64,000 nt of DNA from Flammeovirga aprica JL-4 (GCF_012844305.1 NZ_JABANE010000023.1:29986-93985), one strand, 5' to 3'. Positions 1 through 8,853 are shown, numbered from the stretch's first letter. Numbers and translations: made by a program. The notes: generated from the letters alone by a model not told the origin.

Positions 1-436
1 GACCTGATACACCTACATCAAAAAACGCATTTCTTGATTTGATCATGCTTTTAATTTTAATGAAAGCACCGAAGGTACCTATTGATGGAGCTATACTAAA
101 AAACCATACCGGTAGATAATAGGGTAAAGTGACTTTGAGTTTGTGGTATTTTGCAGTGAAATAATGGCCAAATTCATGAACCGTCAATATCCCTAAAAAT
201 GGAACCGAATAAGAAAGTGCTCCCCACCATTCTTCTGGACTGATTGGAGTGAAAATAACAGATTTTCCATATAACCATTCCAAGCCTGCAAAAGTGGTTG
301 CTACAAGTGTTATTATAAATAAAAGAAGGTGTTTCCACCAGGCCATCCCCTTTTTGTTCTCTTTGTTCTCTTTTTTCTCTGGGAGTGTAAACTTTGAAAA
401 GTCAAATTCTTGCTTCGTCTCTTTATTTTCTTCCAT
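1..436 (-). CDS. M50-family (site-2-protease-like) membrane metalloprotease, N-terminal part
   Basis: This gene reads leftwards off the window edge; only about 145 N-terminal codons are visible, starting at an ATG at 436-434. A charged, Glu/Lys-rich N-terminus is followed by a hydrophobic segment (near residues 40-60). The zinc-protease motif then follows within LTVHEFGHYFTAK: HExxH, with the Glu as catalytic base in this family. After it come further hydrophobic stretches ending in DVGVSG. M50 proteases cleave substrates within or next to membranes. The C-terminal half, including the second metal-ligand motif, lies outside the window, so the subfamily cannot be set. It is divergent from the rluA-like gene across about 67 bp. 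Confidence 0.8.
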   Translation of the reverse strand, partial: MEENKETKQEFDFSKFTLPEKKENKENKKGMAWWKHLLLFIITLVATTFAGLEWLYGKSVIFTPISPEEWWGALSYSVPFLGILTVHEFGHYFTAKYHKLKVTLPYYLPVWFFSIAPSIGTFGAFIKIKSMIKSRNAFFDVGVSG

Positions 437-503
437 ATTTTAATTCCATCAATAAGTCTTGCAAGTTAACTTTGTAGCTTGGATCATACAACAAAAAAAG
501 AGA

Positions 504-1451
504 ATGATAGAAAAGAAGCATCTTCATGAAGAATTTACAGTACCAAAAGCCGGCAAACAGGTACGATTAGACCATTTTCTATCTTTAAACCTTCCTAATA
601 AAAGTAGAAACATCATTCAGAAGAAAATTAAAACTGAAATGGTGACTGTCAATGATAAAAAGTCAAAAGCAAGTTACCTTGTTAAACCTGATGACATCAT
701 TCGTTGGTATGAACCTTTTAATAAACTTACAGAATTGCTAGATTATGATTATCCCTTAGAAGTACTCCATGAAGACAGTGAGTGCATTGTAATCAATAAA
801 CCTGCCCTAATGCCCATGCATCCTGGACTAGGCAATTATGGCAATACTGTTCAGAACGCATTAAAAACTTATTATAGAAAAACGGATCAGAAAGATGTAC
901 TCTTAAAAGACTGTATTGTCCAGCGTTTGGATAAAGATACGAGTGGGGTACTAGTTTTGGCTAAAACTGAACATGCTAGACAATTTTTAAGTCAGCAGTT
1001 TAAGAAAATGAAACCTTACAGAATTTATAATGCTTTGGTATGGGGAAATGTAAAAGAGGATCAGGGAACAATTCATCAACATATTGGCAGACACCCAGAA
1101 AATGAAAGAAGTATTGAAGTTTCCGTGGATAAGTCTTTTGGCAAAGAGGCTGTAACGCATTATAAGGTACTACAGCGTTATTCTAAGTTCACTTTAGTTG
1201 AATGCAGGTTGGAAACGGGCAGAACGCATCAGATCAGAGTTCACATGCAATTCCTAGGACATCCCCTTGTTGGTGATCAGCGTTATGAGGTTTCCTATTT
1301 AATACTAGACCGAAAAATTCAGAATCAAATCGGGCGTCATTGTCTACATGCTAAAACTTTACATTTTATCTCTCCCCTTGATCAAAATACTGTACTGGAA
1401 TTTGACTCCGTATTACCTTTAGATATTACGGCACTGATAAAAAGTGTATAA
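504..1451 (+). CDS. RluA-family RNA pseudouridine synthase
   Basis: This enzyme isomerises uridine to pseudouridine in rRNA or tRNA. From the ATG at 504 it has 315 residues. The frame stays open to a TTG at 459, but that would add an unconserved-looking tail before the usual start of the S4 domain. Residues ~15-75 form an S4 RNA-binding domain (VRLDHFLSLNLPNKSRN). The catalytic domain carries the RLDKDTSGVLV motif, with the catalytic Asp at about 143 in this numbering, and the later GRTHQIRVH motif. RluA, RluC and RluD cannot be told apart by eye, so no symbol is given. The downstream tRNA genes are on the other strand. Confidence 0.88.
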   Translation: MIEKKHLHEEFTVPKAGKQVRLDHFLSLNLPNKSRNIIQKKIKTEMVTVNDKKSKASYLVKPDDIIRWYEPFNKLTELLDYDYPLEVLHEDSECIVINKPALMPMHPGLGNYGNTVQNALKTYYRKTDQKDVLLKDCIVQRLDKDTSGVLVLAKTEHARQFLSQQFKKMKPYRIYNALVWGNVKEDQGTIHQHIGRHPENERSIEVSVDKSFGKEAVTHYKVLQRYSKFTLVECRLETGRTHQIRVHMQFLGHPLVGDQRYEVSYLILDRKIQNQIGRHCLHAKTLHFISPLDQNTVLEFDSVLPLDITALIKSV

Positions 1452-1453
1452 AA

Positions 1454-1488
1454 TAAAAAAAGACAAGTCCATAACGAACTTGTCTTTC
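1454..1488 (-). terminator. Terminator of the tRNA-Asp transcript
   Basis: A perfect 10-bp stem (1460-1469 with 1479-1488) encloses a 9-nt loop. On the minus strand it is followed by a T-rich run (complement of 1451-1460). It lies just downstream of the leftward tRNA array. The plus strand has no U-run after the stem, so rluA is the less likely user. Confidence 0.7.
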
Positions 1489-1500
1489 TCTTGAATTGGT

Positions 1501-1577
1501 TGGCGGAACAGACGGGACTCGAACCCGCGACCCCCTGCGTGACAGGCAGGTATTCTAACCAACTGAACTACTGCTCC
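1501..1577 (-). tRNA. tRNA-Asp (GTC), copy 3
   Basis: Read on the minus strand, the 77-nt sequence begins GGAGCAGTAG, has the anticodon GTC in the loop CTGTCAC, the T-loop GGTTCGAGTCC, and ends with an encoded CCA. The acceptor stem pairs GGAGCAG with CTGTTCC, with a G-U pair. It is identical to the next two copies and is the last in the transcript. Confidence 0.95.
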
Positions 1578-1613
1578 AGTCATCGGTTTTTGAAAGTCTT
1601 GATGAAGACTTGT

Positions 1614-1690
1614 TGGCGGAACAGACGGGACTCGAACCCGCGACCCCCTGCGTGACAGGCAGGTATTCTAACCAACTGAACTACTGCTCC
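1614..1690 (-). tRNA. tRNA-Asp (GTC), copy 2
   Basis: This 77-nt tRNA-Asp is identical in sequence to its neighbours. A 36-nt spacer, itself identical to the other spacer, separates it from them, so the repeating unit is exactly 113 bp. Confidence 0.95.
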
Positions 1691-1726
1691 AGTCATCGGT
1701 TTTTGAAAGTCTTGATGAAGACTTGT

Positions 1727-1803
1727 TGGCGGAACAGACGGGACTCGAACCCGCGACCCCCTGCGTGACAGGCAGGTATTCTAACCAACTGAACTACTGC
1801 TCC
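1727..1803 (-). tRNA. tRNA-Asp (GTC), copy 1 (promoter-proximal)
   Basis: This is the first tRNA of the leftward array and is identical to the other two copies, with encoded CCA. The 5' leader upstream holds a hairpin (1807-1818 with 1829-1839) and a Bacteroidota-type promoter at 1842-1873. Confidence 0.95.
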
Positions 1804-1841
1804 AGGTCGCTTTTTAAGAGGCGTTTTTCTTAAAAGCGATG

Positions 1842-1873
1842 CAAATATGCACCCTTGATTTGGATAATCCAAA
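1842..1873 (-). promoter_or_regulatory. Promoter of the tRNA-Asp array
   Basis: On the minus strand, a -33 element TTTG (1870-1873) is followed after 20 nt by CATATTTG (1842-1849). The latter is one base off the Bacteroidota -7 consensus TAnnTTTG. Transcription would start near 1835, about 30 nt upstream of the first tRNA. Confidence 0.6.
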
Positions 1874-1954
1874 CTATAGCGGGTATTAAAATTGTAATTT
1901 TATCTTAACAAAATCATAATACTCTGATTTACAACAATAAGATAAATCACAAAA

Positions 1955-3223
1955 TCATATCAAAAAGTTGAACATATCTTGATTTTCGTTGAGAAGCTCA
2001 AATTTATAACCTCCTTGAGTCATTCGTTCTGTCAAACTATCGAAGTCTGAAGGGTACTTTACTTCAATCCCAACAATGGCTGGAGCCTTCTCTCTGTTCA
2101 CTTTTTTCGTGTATTCAAAGTGAACAATATCGTCATTTGGACCTAAAACTTCAGCCAAGAATTCTCTTAAAGCACCTGCTCTCTGAGGGAATCTCACCAT
2201 GAAGTAATGTTTATACCCTTCATATAAAAGAGAACGTTCCTTAATCTCTTCCATACGACCGATATCATTATTAGACCCACTTACTACACAGACCACTCTC
2301 TTTCCTTTTATTTCATCTTTGATAGCATCCAAAGCTGAAATCGATAAAGCACCTGCAGGCTCTACTACAATAGCATCCTCGTTGTATAGACGCAAAATAG
2401 TCGAACATACTTTTCCTTCAGGTACTAAAATAACATCTTCTAAAAACTGCTTCGCGATTTTAAAAGTATTATCACCTACTCTTTGTACAGCGGCACCATC
2501 CACAAATTTCTCAATTTTAGGTAATGTTACCACTTCATCTTTGTCAATAGACACCTTCATGGCTGGAGCACCTTCAGGTTCTACTCCTATCAGCTTTGTA
2601 CTAGGGCTGATTTGCTTGAAATAGCTTCCCACACCAGATGACAGTCCACCACCACCAATTGGCATTACAAGGTAATCTATATCGTCCTTAGCATCTTCTA
2701 AGATCTCTAGTCCTACCGTACCTTGACCTTCTATTACTTTAGGATCATCAAAAGGATGGATAAATACTCTTCCTTCTTCCTCACAACGTTGCATAGCTGC
2801 AGCGTAAGCATCATCGAAAGTGTCACCAACCAAAACTACTTCCACCATATCTTTTCCCCACATCCTCACCTGACTTACTTTCTGGTTTGGAGTTGGCGCT
2901 GGCATATAAATCACACCATGAATACCTAGCACTTTACAAGAATAAGCTACACCTTGAGCATGATTGCCTGCACTAGCACACACAATACCTTTCTTTTGCT
3001 CATCAATTGATAAAGATGAAATCTTATTGTAAGCACCTCTCAACTTATAAGAACGTACAATCTGAAGATCTTCTCTCTTCAACCAAATATCAGCCTGATA
3101 TCTTTCAGACAAGTTCATATTTCTCATTAAAGGTGTTCTAGTAACAACATCCTTTAATTTTCTATGTGCTTTTACGATAGATTCCACACTCGGTAAACCT
3201 ACCAATTCTTCTGTTTCTGCCAT
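1955..3223 (-). CDS. ilvA: Threonine ammonia-lyase (threonine dehydratase), biosynthetic
   Basis: This PLP enzyme deaminates threonine to 2-oxobutanoate, the committed step to isoleucine. It has 422 residues. The PLP-binding Lys is K60 in the motif RSYKLRGAYN, and the glycine-rich phosphate-binding loop IGGGGLSSG lies near residue 190. The C-terminal ~90 residues (from about YKHYFMVRFPQRAGALREFL) look like a single ACT-like regulatory domain, as in the shorter IlvA type, rather than the double domain of the ~510-residue E. coli form. It is last in the leftward ilv cluster. A 124-bp gap holding a terminator-like hairpin (3311-3340) separates it from the upstream small ORF, so it may be partly uncoupled from ilvEDBN. 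Confidence 0.95.
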   Translation of the reverse strand: MAETEELVGLPSVESIVKAHRKLKDVVTRTPLMRNMNLSERYQADIWLKREDLQIVRSYKLRGAYNKISSLSIDEQKKGIVCASAGNHAQGVAYSCKVLGIHGVIYMPAPTPNQKVSQVRMWGKDMVEVVLVGDTFDDAYAAAMQRCEEEGRVFIHPFDDPKVIEGQGTVGLEILEDAKDDIDYLVMPIGGGGLSSGVGSYFKQISPSTKLIGVEPEGAPAMKVSIDKDEVVTLPKIEKFVDGAAVQRVGDNTFKIAKQFLEDVILVPEGKVCSTILRLYNEDAIVVEPAGALSISALDAIKDEIKGKRVVCVVSGSNNDIGRMEEIKERSLLYEGYKHYFMVRFPQRAGALREFLAEVLGPNDDIVHFEYTKKVNREKAPAIVGIEVKYPSDFDSLTERMTQGGYKFELLNENQDMFNFLI

Positions 3224-3310
3224 GATATTTCCCTTTGATAAGGGTGGAAGTTTTTAGTAAAATAGATTTAAGTATTTAAAACGCCTAGTACTTATTATCC
3301 ATTTAAAAGT

Positions 3311-3340
3311 AAAAAAGGGACAGCCGAAACCATCCCTTTA
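3311..3340 (-). terminator. Terminator or attenuator hairpin upstream of ilvA
   Basis: The minus strand reads AAAGGGA, a 12-nt loop, then TCCCTTTTTT (stem 3314-3320 with 3333-3339). This looks like an intrinsic terminator between the ilvN-proximal small ORF and ilvA. It could end the ilvEDBN transcript or act as a conditional terminator for ilvA. No competing antiterminator strand was found by eye. Confidence 0.6.
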
Positions 3341-3347
3341 AATGTAT

Positions 3348-3449
3348 CTATAGATAGAGGAATTTTAGAACTTCTTGAGTTTCTTCCAAAGGACATTCGT
3401 TACGTAGTACTACGTTCTCAACTACTCCTCTGAAATTTAACTCTGACAT
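3348..3449 (-). CDS. 33-residue small ORF between ilvN and ilvA (possible leader peptide)
   Basis: An ATG at 3449 opens a 33-codon frame ending in TAG at 3348-3350. It begins 46 bp after ilvN and stops 8 bp before the terminator hairpin at 3314-3339. The N-terminal half is rich in Val and Leu (FRGVVENVVLR) and the end is LKFLYL, but the middle (NECPLEETQE) is not what a pure leader peptide would show. It could be a second, less extreme leader peptide acting on ilvA, a genuine microprotein, or a chance ORF. There is no direct evidence of translation. Confidence 0.4.
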   Translation of the reverse strand: MSELNFRGVVENVVLRNECPLEETQEVLKFLYL

Positions 3450-3495
3450 AATAATAATTATCTGTAGTTCTTATCTTATGAAAGGTGATCTCACC

Positions 3496-4038
3496 TTACA
3501 CTATCGCATCCTCTTGATCATATTCTGCAAGTAAGCTACTGATCTCCTGACGTTCTTTTGATAATGAAATTCGTCCTGAGCGACCAAACTGCATCAATCC
3601 ATAAGGTTTTAGCTCTTCATACAAAGCGTGTGTTTCTTCTTCGTGACCTGTTTTCTCAATCACTAGGAAATCTGCTTTCGCTGCTAATATTCTTGCATGA
3701 TTCTTTCTAACGATCTCCTCGACCATATCTGAATCCTTAAGGTTATCAACTGCTACTTTGTATAAAGCTACTTCTTGATAGATTGTTTCGCTGTCTTCAT
3801 ATAGGAAACAACGCACTACATCAATTTGCTTCTCAATTTGCTTCGCTACCTTTTCCGCTGATTCTTTACAATCTGAATAGAATACAATCGTAAAACGGTG
3901 AACGTGCTCAATTTCTGAAGCTGAAGTAGTTAAACTTTCAATATTGATTTTTCTTCTTGTGAAGATGATGGAGATACGGTTCGTTAAGCCTACTACGTTC
4001 TCTGTAAAAATGGATAATGTGAATCTTTGCTTTTCCAT
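3496..4038 (-). CDS. ilvN: Acetolactate synthase small (regulatory) subunit
   Basis: This is the regulatory partner of IlvB; in this family it binds valine through an N-terminal ACT domain and raises catalytic activity. It has 180 residues. The ACT domain starts right away (FTLSIFTENVVGLTNRISII), and a C-terminal ALS_SS-type domain ends in FGRSGRISLSKERQE. It begins 12 bp after the ilvB stop, so the two are almost certainly co-translated in one transcript. The length fits the long-type small subunits (IlvH/IlvN, about 160-185 residues). Confidence 0.93.
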   Translation of the reverse strand: MEKQRFTLSIFTENVVGLTNRISIIFTRRKINIESLTTSASEIEHVHRFTIVFYSDCKESAEKVAKQIEKQIDVVRCFLYEDSETIYQEVALYKVAVDNLKDSDMVEEIVRKNHARILAAKADFLVIEKTGHEEETHALYEELKPYGLMQFGRSGRISLSKERQEISSLLAEYDQEDAIV

Positions 4039-4050
4039 AATCTTAATTTT

Positions 4051-5793
4051 TTACTTCAAACGAACTTCTGAAACTGCGGCACCTGTTTGGATCATTGGGA
4101 AAACGTTTGATTCTTTTTCCACAACTACTTCCAAGAAACATGGTCCTTCAGTGTTTAACCATTCGTCCATTTTATCACTTAAAGATTCTCTTGTCTCTGC
4201 TTTGTCAGCTTTGATGTAATACGACTCCGCTAACTTTACAAAATCTGGATTTACCATTTCGGTGAATGAGTAACGACTATCGAAGAATAATTCTTGCCAT
4301 TGACGTACCATTCCAAGGAAACTATTATTAAGTACTAGAATCTTTACAGGGATTTTATATTGGAATATTGTCCCTAACTCTTGTACTGTCATTTGGTAAC
4401 CGCCATCTCCAGAAATAGAAACGACTGTTCTGTCAGGTGCTCCCATTGCCGCTCCTAATGCAGCAGGTAATGCGAATCCCATAGTTCCCAAACCACCAGA
4501 ACTTACAATACTGTCTGTACGCTTGAATTCATAATAGCGAGAAGCTTCCATTTGATGCTGTCCAACATCTGTAACGACTACTGCCTCACCTTTTGTTTTA
4601 TCAGAAAGCATTTTGATCACCTCAGACATCTTCACTTTTTCAGTAGAAGAACCTAATGCATAATCTTTCACTTCTTTCTGTTCGATTTCATCACAAGCGT
4701 GGAATTCAGCTAACCATTCTTCATGTTTCGCTTCTTTCAACTTAGGAGTAATTCTTTCTAAAGCCACTTTTGCATCTGAAATTACAGCTACATCAGCTTT
4801 TACATTTTTATCAATCTCTGAAGGATCAATTTCAATGTGAATTACTTTTGCTTGTTTTGCATATCTTTTCAAATCACCTGTAACACGATCATCAAAACGC
4901 ATACCTACTGCAATCAAAAGATCACACTCGTTTGTTTTGATATTCGGTCCGTAGTTTCCGTGCATTCCTAAATAACCAACATATAGAGGATGGTTATGAG
5001 GAACAGCTGACAAACCTAATAGCGTTGATGCCATTGGAATTCCTGCTTTTTCAGCGAAAGCGAGTAACTCATTTTCAGCTTTAGAAAGCATTACACCATG
5101 ACCTACCAAGATATATGGTTTTTTCGCCTTGTTGATTAAATCAGCTGCCGCTTCAATTGATTCTTCAGAAGCAACTGGCACTGGCTTATAACTACGTACT
5201 TTTGTACAAGGTTTATATTCAAAGTCAACCTCTTCAAATTGAGCGTCCTTTGTAATATCAATCAATACAGGACCTGGACGACCGCTTTTTGCAATGTAGA
5301 AAGCTTTTGCAATCGCTTCAGGAATTTCAGATGCTTTTGTTACTTGGTAATTCCACTTCGTAACTGGAGTCGAAATACCTACAACATCTGTCTCTTGGAA
5401 TGCATCAGTTCCTAACAAATGAGAAGCTACTTGACCTGTGATCGCTACCATAGGAGTAGAATCAATCATTGCGTCTGCAAGACCTGTAATCAAGTTTGTC
5501 GCTCCTGGACCAGAAGTTGCAACACAGACACCCACTTTATGATTGACTCGAGAATATCCTTGTGCAGCATGAGCAGCACCCTGCTCGTGACGTACAAGAA
5601 TGTGGTTTAACTTGTCCTCATAATGATAGAGCTTATCATACACTGGCATAATCGCTCCACCTGGGTAACCAAAGAGTGTATCTACACCTTCCTCAATCAG
5701 TGCCATTAACACTGCCTCTGCTCCCGTTACTCTTTGTGGTTTTTGACCTACTGTCTTTGCTTCTTTGGCCATTTCTTTTGTCGCTGTACTCAT
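4051..5793 (-). CDS. ilvB: Acetolactate synthase large (catalytic) subunit
   Basis: This TPP- and FAD-dependent enzyme condenses two pyruvates, or pyruvate and 2-oxobutanoate. It has 580 residues. The N-terminal TPP PYR domain shows [12 protein letters not shown] and the activating Glu in [14 protein letters not shown]. The central domain is FAD/dehydrogenase-like. The C-terminal TPP domain has the GDGGYQ...NN signature ending [15 protein letters not shown]. It lies 33 bp downstream of ilvD and 12 bp upstream of ilvN. Expression should be governed by the attenuator at 8510-8658. Confidence 0.95.
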   Translation of the reverse strand: MSTATKEMAKEAKTVGQKPQRVTGAEAVLMALIEEGVDTLFGYPGGAIMPVYDKLYHYEDKLNHILVRHEQGAAHAAQGYSRVNHKVGVCVATSGPGATNLITGLADAMIDSTPMVAITGQVASHLLGTDAFQETDVVGISTPVTKWNYQVTKASEIPEAIAKAFYIAKSGRPGPVLIDITKDAQFEEVDFEYKPCTKVRSYKPVPVASEESIEAAADLINKAKKPYILVGHGVMLSKAENELLAFAEKAGIPMASTLLGLSAVPHNHPLYVGYLGMHGNYGPNIKTNECDLLIAVGMRFDDRVTGDLKRYAKQAKVIHIEIDPSEIDKNVKADVAVISDAKVALERITPKLKEAKHEEWLAEFHACDEIEQKEVKDYALGSSTEKVKMSEVIKMLSDKTKGEAVVVTDVGQHQMEASRYYEFKRTDSIVSSGGLGTMGFALPAALGAAMGAPDRTVVSISGDGGYQMTVQELGTIFQYKIPVKILVLNNSFLGMVRQWQELFFDSRYSFTEMVNPDFVKLAESYYIKADKAETRESLSDKMDEWLNTEGPCFLEVVVEKESNVFPMIQTGAAVSEVRLK

Positions 5794-5826
5794 ATTGAAA
5801 CAATTTTGTACTTCTCTTATTACTGA

Positions 5827-7509
5827 TTAAAATTCATCAGTAACACATCCCTCAGATGCTGAAGAAACTGTTTTTATATATTTATATAAGATTCCTTTCT
5901 TAAACTTAGGCTCTGGTGCTACCCACGCCTTTCTTCTTTCTGCCAATTCCTCGTCAGAAACTGCCACTTCGATTTTGTTAGTAACCGCATCAATTGTGAT
6001 GATATCACCATCCTCTACTAATGCTAAGTTACCACCAACTGCTGCTTCAGGCGTGATATGTCCTACTACGAAACCGTGAGTACCACCTGAGAAACGTCCG
6101 TCAGTAATTAAAGCAACGTCTTTACCAAGACCTGCACCCATAATTGCTGAAGTTGGCTTTAACATCTCTGGCATACCAGGACCACCTTTTGGACCTTCGT
6201 AACGGATCACAACTACCTCACCTTTACTTACTTCACCGTTAGAAATACCTTCAATCACTGCAAACTCATCGTTGAATACTTTTGCAGGACCTACGAATTT
6301 CTCACCTTCTTTACCAGTGATCTTCGCTACAGAACCCTCTGTTGCTAAGTTACCGTAAAGGATTTGTAAGTGACCAGTTGATTTGATTGGATTGTCTTGA
6401 GGTCTCATCAAGTCTTGATCGCTACCTAGTGGATCAACATCTGCTAAGTTTTCAGCAATTGTTTTACCAGTAACAGTCATACAAGAACCGTCCAATAAGC
6501 CCCAGTTCAATAATGTTTTCATTACTGCAGGGATACCACCTACTGCAAATACATCTTCCATCAAGTATTTACCTGAAGGCTTCAAGTCTGCAAAGAATGG
6601 CACTCTATCAGAAACTCTTTGAATATCATCTAAAGTCAACTCAACGTCTGCTGCTTTTGCGATAGCCAACATGTGCAATGTAGCGTTTGTTGATCCACCT
6701 AAAGCCATAATTACAGCCAATGCATTTTCAAAAGATGCCTTCGTTAAGATATCTGATGGTTTTAAGTCTAACTCTAAAAGGTTACGGATAGCAGGACCTA
6801 AGTTCTGGCATTCGTCTTTTTTGTTTTGACTTACTGCAGGGTTTGATGAAGAGTAAGGTAAACTCATACCCATTGCCTCAATCGCTGAAGCCATAGTGTT
6901 AGCAGTATACATACCACCACAAGCACCAGCACCAGGAATAGCATTTTTAATTACTCCTTTGTAATCTTCATCTGAAATTGTACCGGCGATTTTTTCACCT
7001 AATGCTTCAAAAGCAGATACAATGTTCAATTTTTTCTTTTTCCAGCATCCTGAAGCAATAGTACCACCATACAACATGATTGTTGGACGGTTGACACGGC
7101 ACATTGCCATCATAGCTCCTGGCATATTTTTATCACAACCTACAACTGTAATTAAACCATCATAGAATTGTCCGTTTGTAACTGTTTCAACTGAATCAGC
7201 AATGATATCTCTTGAAGGAAGAGAGTAACGCATACCGATAGTACCGTTTGTGATACCATCACTTACTCCAATAGTATTGAAAATCAAGCCGACCATGTCT
7301 GACTTTTGAACACCCACTTTCACTTCAGCAGCCAGGCCATTCAAGTGCATGTTACATGTGTTTCCCTCATATCCAGTACTAGCAATACCGATTTGAGGCT
7401 TGTTCATATCCTCTTCCGTCAACCCAATACCGTATAACATGGCCTGAGCTGCAGGCTGTGTATCGTCTTGAGTAATTGTGCGGCTATGCTTGTTTAACAT
7501 CTCTGCCAT
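5827..7509 (-). CDS. ilvD: Dihydroxy-acid dehydratase
   Basis: This Fe-S enzyme dehydrates 2,3-dihydroxy acids to the 2-oxo acid precursors of valine and isoleucine. It has 560 residues, typical for the family. Conserved cysteines that ligate the cluster appear in [28 protein letters not shown] and [14 protein letters not shown]. The C-terminal swivelling domain contains [19 protein letters not shown]. The start is the ATG at 7509, 41 bp after the ilvE stop. It is second in the leftward operon. Confidence 0.95.
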   Translation of the reverse strand: MAEMLNKHSRTITQDDTQPAAQAMLYGIGLTEEDMNKPQIGIASTGYEGNTCNMHLNGLAAEVKVGVQKSDMVGLIFNTIGVSDGITNGTIGMRYSLPSRDIIADSVETVTNGQFYDGLITVVGCDKNMPGAMMAMCRVNRPTIMLYGGTIASGCWKKKKLNIVSAFEALGEKIAGTISDEDYKGVIKNAIPGAGACGGMYTANTMASAIEAMGMSLPYSSSNPAVSQNKKDECQNLGPAIRNLLELDLKPSDILTKASFENALAVIMALGGSTNATLHMLAIAKAADVELTLDDIQRVSDRVPFFADLKPSGKYLMEDVFAVGGIPAVMKTLLNWGLLDGSCMTVTGKTIAENLADVDPLGSDQDLMRPQDNPIKSTGHLQILYGNLATEGSVAKITGKEGEKFVGPAKVFNDEFAVIEGISNGEVSKGEVVVIRYEGPKGGPGMPEMLKPTSAIMGAGLGKDVALITDGRFSGGTHGFVVGHITPEAAVGGNLALVEDGDIITIDAVTNKIEVAVSDEELAERRKAWVAPEPKFKKGILYKYIKTVSSASEGCVTDEF

Positions 7510-7550
7510 AATCTTTTAATATCTATTTGTTTGTCTGATTAGTCCTATAA

Positions 7551-8447
7551 TTAAATAATAGAGTAGTTATCATACTCACTCTGTGTCACAAACTGTCTGT
7601 ATTTCTCAAACACCTCGCAACCAATTGTATCTTCCCAGTTCTTTTTCATTGGCTGTCGGTCAATACTGCTGATTCCTGTAATCTGAGCTGCAGTACCTGT
7701 GAAGAACGCTCCGTCAATATCTTTTAGATCTTCCGGTTTGAATTGTCCTTCCACTACCTCAACGCCTAAGCTTTTAGCTATTCCGAAAACTACGTTTCTA
7801 GTAATTCCTGGGTAGATATGTCCCTTTTGAGAAGTATAAAGCTTTCCTCCTTTTTCAAAGAAAAAATTAGCACCTGTTCCTTCCGCTACATATCCTTCAA
7901 CATCTAATAACAAAGCATCATCAAAACCTCTGTCTTTTGCTTCTGCAATAGAAACGATACTATTAATATAGTGTCCAGAGATTTTTGCCTCTACATTAAA
8001 TGAATAAGGACTAGGACGTGTATATTTTGATATAGTGATATCTAATAAGTCTTTTCCTAAGAATTTATCCCATCTCCAAGCCGCAATAAACAAGTTATGC
8101 GTTTTGGTAGGTGTTAAATCCATATTGGCACTAGCATATACTAAAGGTCTAACATATGCATCAGTAAAGCCGTTTTCTTCAAGTAATTGATAAGTAATCC
8201 CTACTAATTCATCAACACTATAAGGTAAATCGAGGTGCATTGTTTTTGCCGCCTCCAGGAAACGTGTGTAATGTTCCTTCGCTTTAAAAATATGCGGTCC
8301 CAATGCTGTATCATAAGCTCTTACAGCATCAAAAACACCATTACCATAGTGCAATGACTGAGAAAATAAATCAGCCTTTGCCTCTTCAGCTTTCACGAAT
8401 TCTCCATTGTGGAAAATCACCGTATTTTTGTCATAATATTTCAACAT
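7551..8447 (-). CDS. ilvE: Branched-chain amino acid aminotransferase (fold class IV)
   Basis: This PLP enzyme carries out the last transamination to Val, Leu and Ile. It has 298 residues. The PLP Lys is K155 in EAKISGHYINS, and the class IV features SLHYGNGVFDAVRAY and EGTGANFFF are present. It is the first structural gene of the leftward ilv operon, with the start codon about 60 bp after the attenuator terminator at 8510-8546. Transcription of it and of ilvDBN should therefore depend on read-through of that terminator. D-amino acid or aminodeoxychorismate lyase relatives share the fold, but the operon context makes BCAT the clear call. Confidence 0.93.
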   Translation of the reverse strand: MLKYYDKNTVIFHNGEFVKAEEAKADLFSQSLHYGNGVFDAVRAYDTALGPHIFKAKEHYTRFLEAAKTMHLDLPYSVDELVGITYQLLEENGFTDAYVRPLVYASANMDLTPTKTHNLFIAAWRWDKFLGKDLLDITISKYTRPSPYSFNVEAKISGHYINSIVSIAEAKDRGFDDALLLDVEGYVAEGTGANFFFEKGGKLYTSQKGHIYPGITRNVVFGIAKSLGVEVVEGQFKPEDLKDIDGAFFTGTAAQITGISSIDRQPMKKNWEDTIGCEVFEKYRQFVTQSEYDNYSII

Positions 8448-8509
8448 GGCAGAAGACTATTAATTGGTTACACAACTACTTTTAAGATGATTTGGAATGT
8501 TTAAGCAAT

Positions 8510-8546
8510 AAAAAAACCACTGTCAGAATTTTTGTCTTGACAATGG
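8510..8546 (-). terminator. Attenuator terminator of the ilv leader
   Basis: A 9-bp stem with one G-U pair, a 12-nt loop, and a run of seven U on the minus strand (complement of 8510-8516). It lies 40 nt after the leader-peptide stop and about 60 bp before ilvE. Confidence 0.85.
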
Positions 8547-8591
8547 CCGTTCTTTATTATGATTTATGCAATATAAGATCCTGCCATTATC
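8510..8591 (-). promoter_or_regulatory. Translation-coupled ilv attenuator (antiterminator and terminator)
   Basis: The minus strand shows two mutually exclusive pairings. Antiterminator: GATAATGGC (8591-8583, overlapping the TAA stop of the leader peptide) pairs with GCCATTGTC (8547-8539) over 9 bp with one G-U. Terminator: CCATTGTCA (8546-8538) pairs with TGACAGTGG (8525-8517) over 9 bp with one G-U, followed by seven U. A ribosome finishing the leader would sit on the first antiterminator strand and let the terminator form. A ribosome stalled on the Ile/Val/Leu codons leaves that strand free and transcription continues into ilvE. The pairings are read directly; the regulatory response is inferred from known amino acid operon attenuators. 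Confidence 0.85.
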
Positions 8592-8658
8592 TTCCTTTGA
8601 GAAGGACGACAATAGTATTAATAATAATAAGGACGATATTTTGCGTTTTCTTCAACAT
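8587..8658 (-). CDS. ilv operon leader peptide (23 residues)
   Basis: The frame runs from ATG at 8658 to TAA at 8589-8587 and encodes 23 residues. After the N-terminal MLKKTQ it reads NIVLIIINTIVVLL and ends KGR: twelve of the fourteen residues 7-20 are Ile, Val or Leu. This is the hallmark of a branched-chain amino acid leader peptide, whose translation senses charged tRNA-Ile, -Val and -Leu. It starts about 20 nt after a strong promoter -7 box and its stop codon lies inside the antiterminator strand. It is too short for standard gene callers. Confidence 0.85.
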   Translation of the reverse strand: MLKKTQNIVLIIINTIVVLLKGR

Positions 8659-8677
8659 TTTCGATCATTGTTTACAT

Positions 8678-8710
8678 CAAATATAAAGATCTAACTTTTT
8701 ATTTTGCAAA
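8678..8710 (-). promoter_or_regulatory. Promoter of the ilv leader and operon
   Basis: On the minus strand a -33 TTTG (8707-8710) is followed after 21 nt by TATATTTG (8678-8685), a perfect match to the Bacteroidota -7 box TAnnTTTG. Transcription should start near 8671, giving a leader RNA of roughly 220 nt before ilvE. Confidence 0.75.
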
Positions 8711-8853
8711 TATATATACGAATGAAGGATTAGTTTTTAGAAATAATTACGAATTCTAAACTATGTTTTTTCTTTATTTCATAGATGAAACATTGATTTT
8801 AATATATTAGAGCAAAGTAATAAATATTATTCCTAATGATTTTTCATATCTAT

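Noticed and set aside
459..503. TTG-initiated N-terminal extension of the RluA-family gene
   Set aside because: The extra 15 residues precede the S4 domain without homology-like content, and a normal ATG follows at 504.
3244..3265. TTTTTAGTAAAATAGATTT near ilvA, similar to the MITE end
   Set aside because: Short AT-rich similarity with the wrong spacing and no second inverted end nearby.
3284..3297. 14-bp sequence TAATAAGTACTAGG shared with 57556-57569
   Set aside because: Both sites lie after small ORFs, which is curious, but 14 AT-rich, partly palindromic bases shared twice in 64 kb is weak, and no wider similarity surrounds them.
8492..8686. 64-codon plus-strand ORF over the ilv leader
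   Set aside because: It is antisense to the attenuator and leader peptide, which explain the sequence much better; no coding features are seen in it.
8510..8720. T-box riboswitch upstream of ilvE
   Set aside because: There is no specifier stem or T-box core; the coding leader with alternative hairpins explains regulation.
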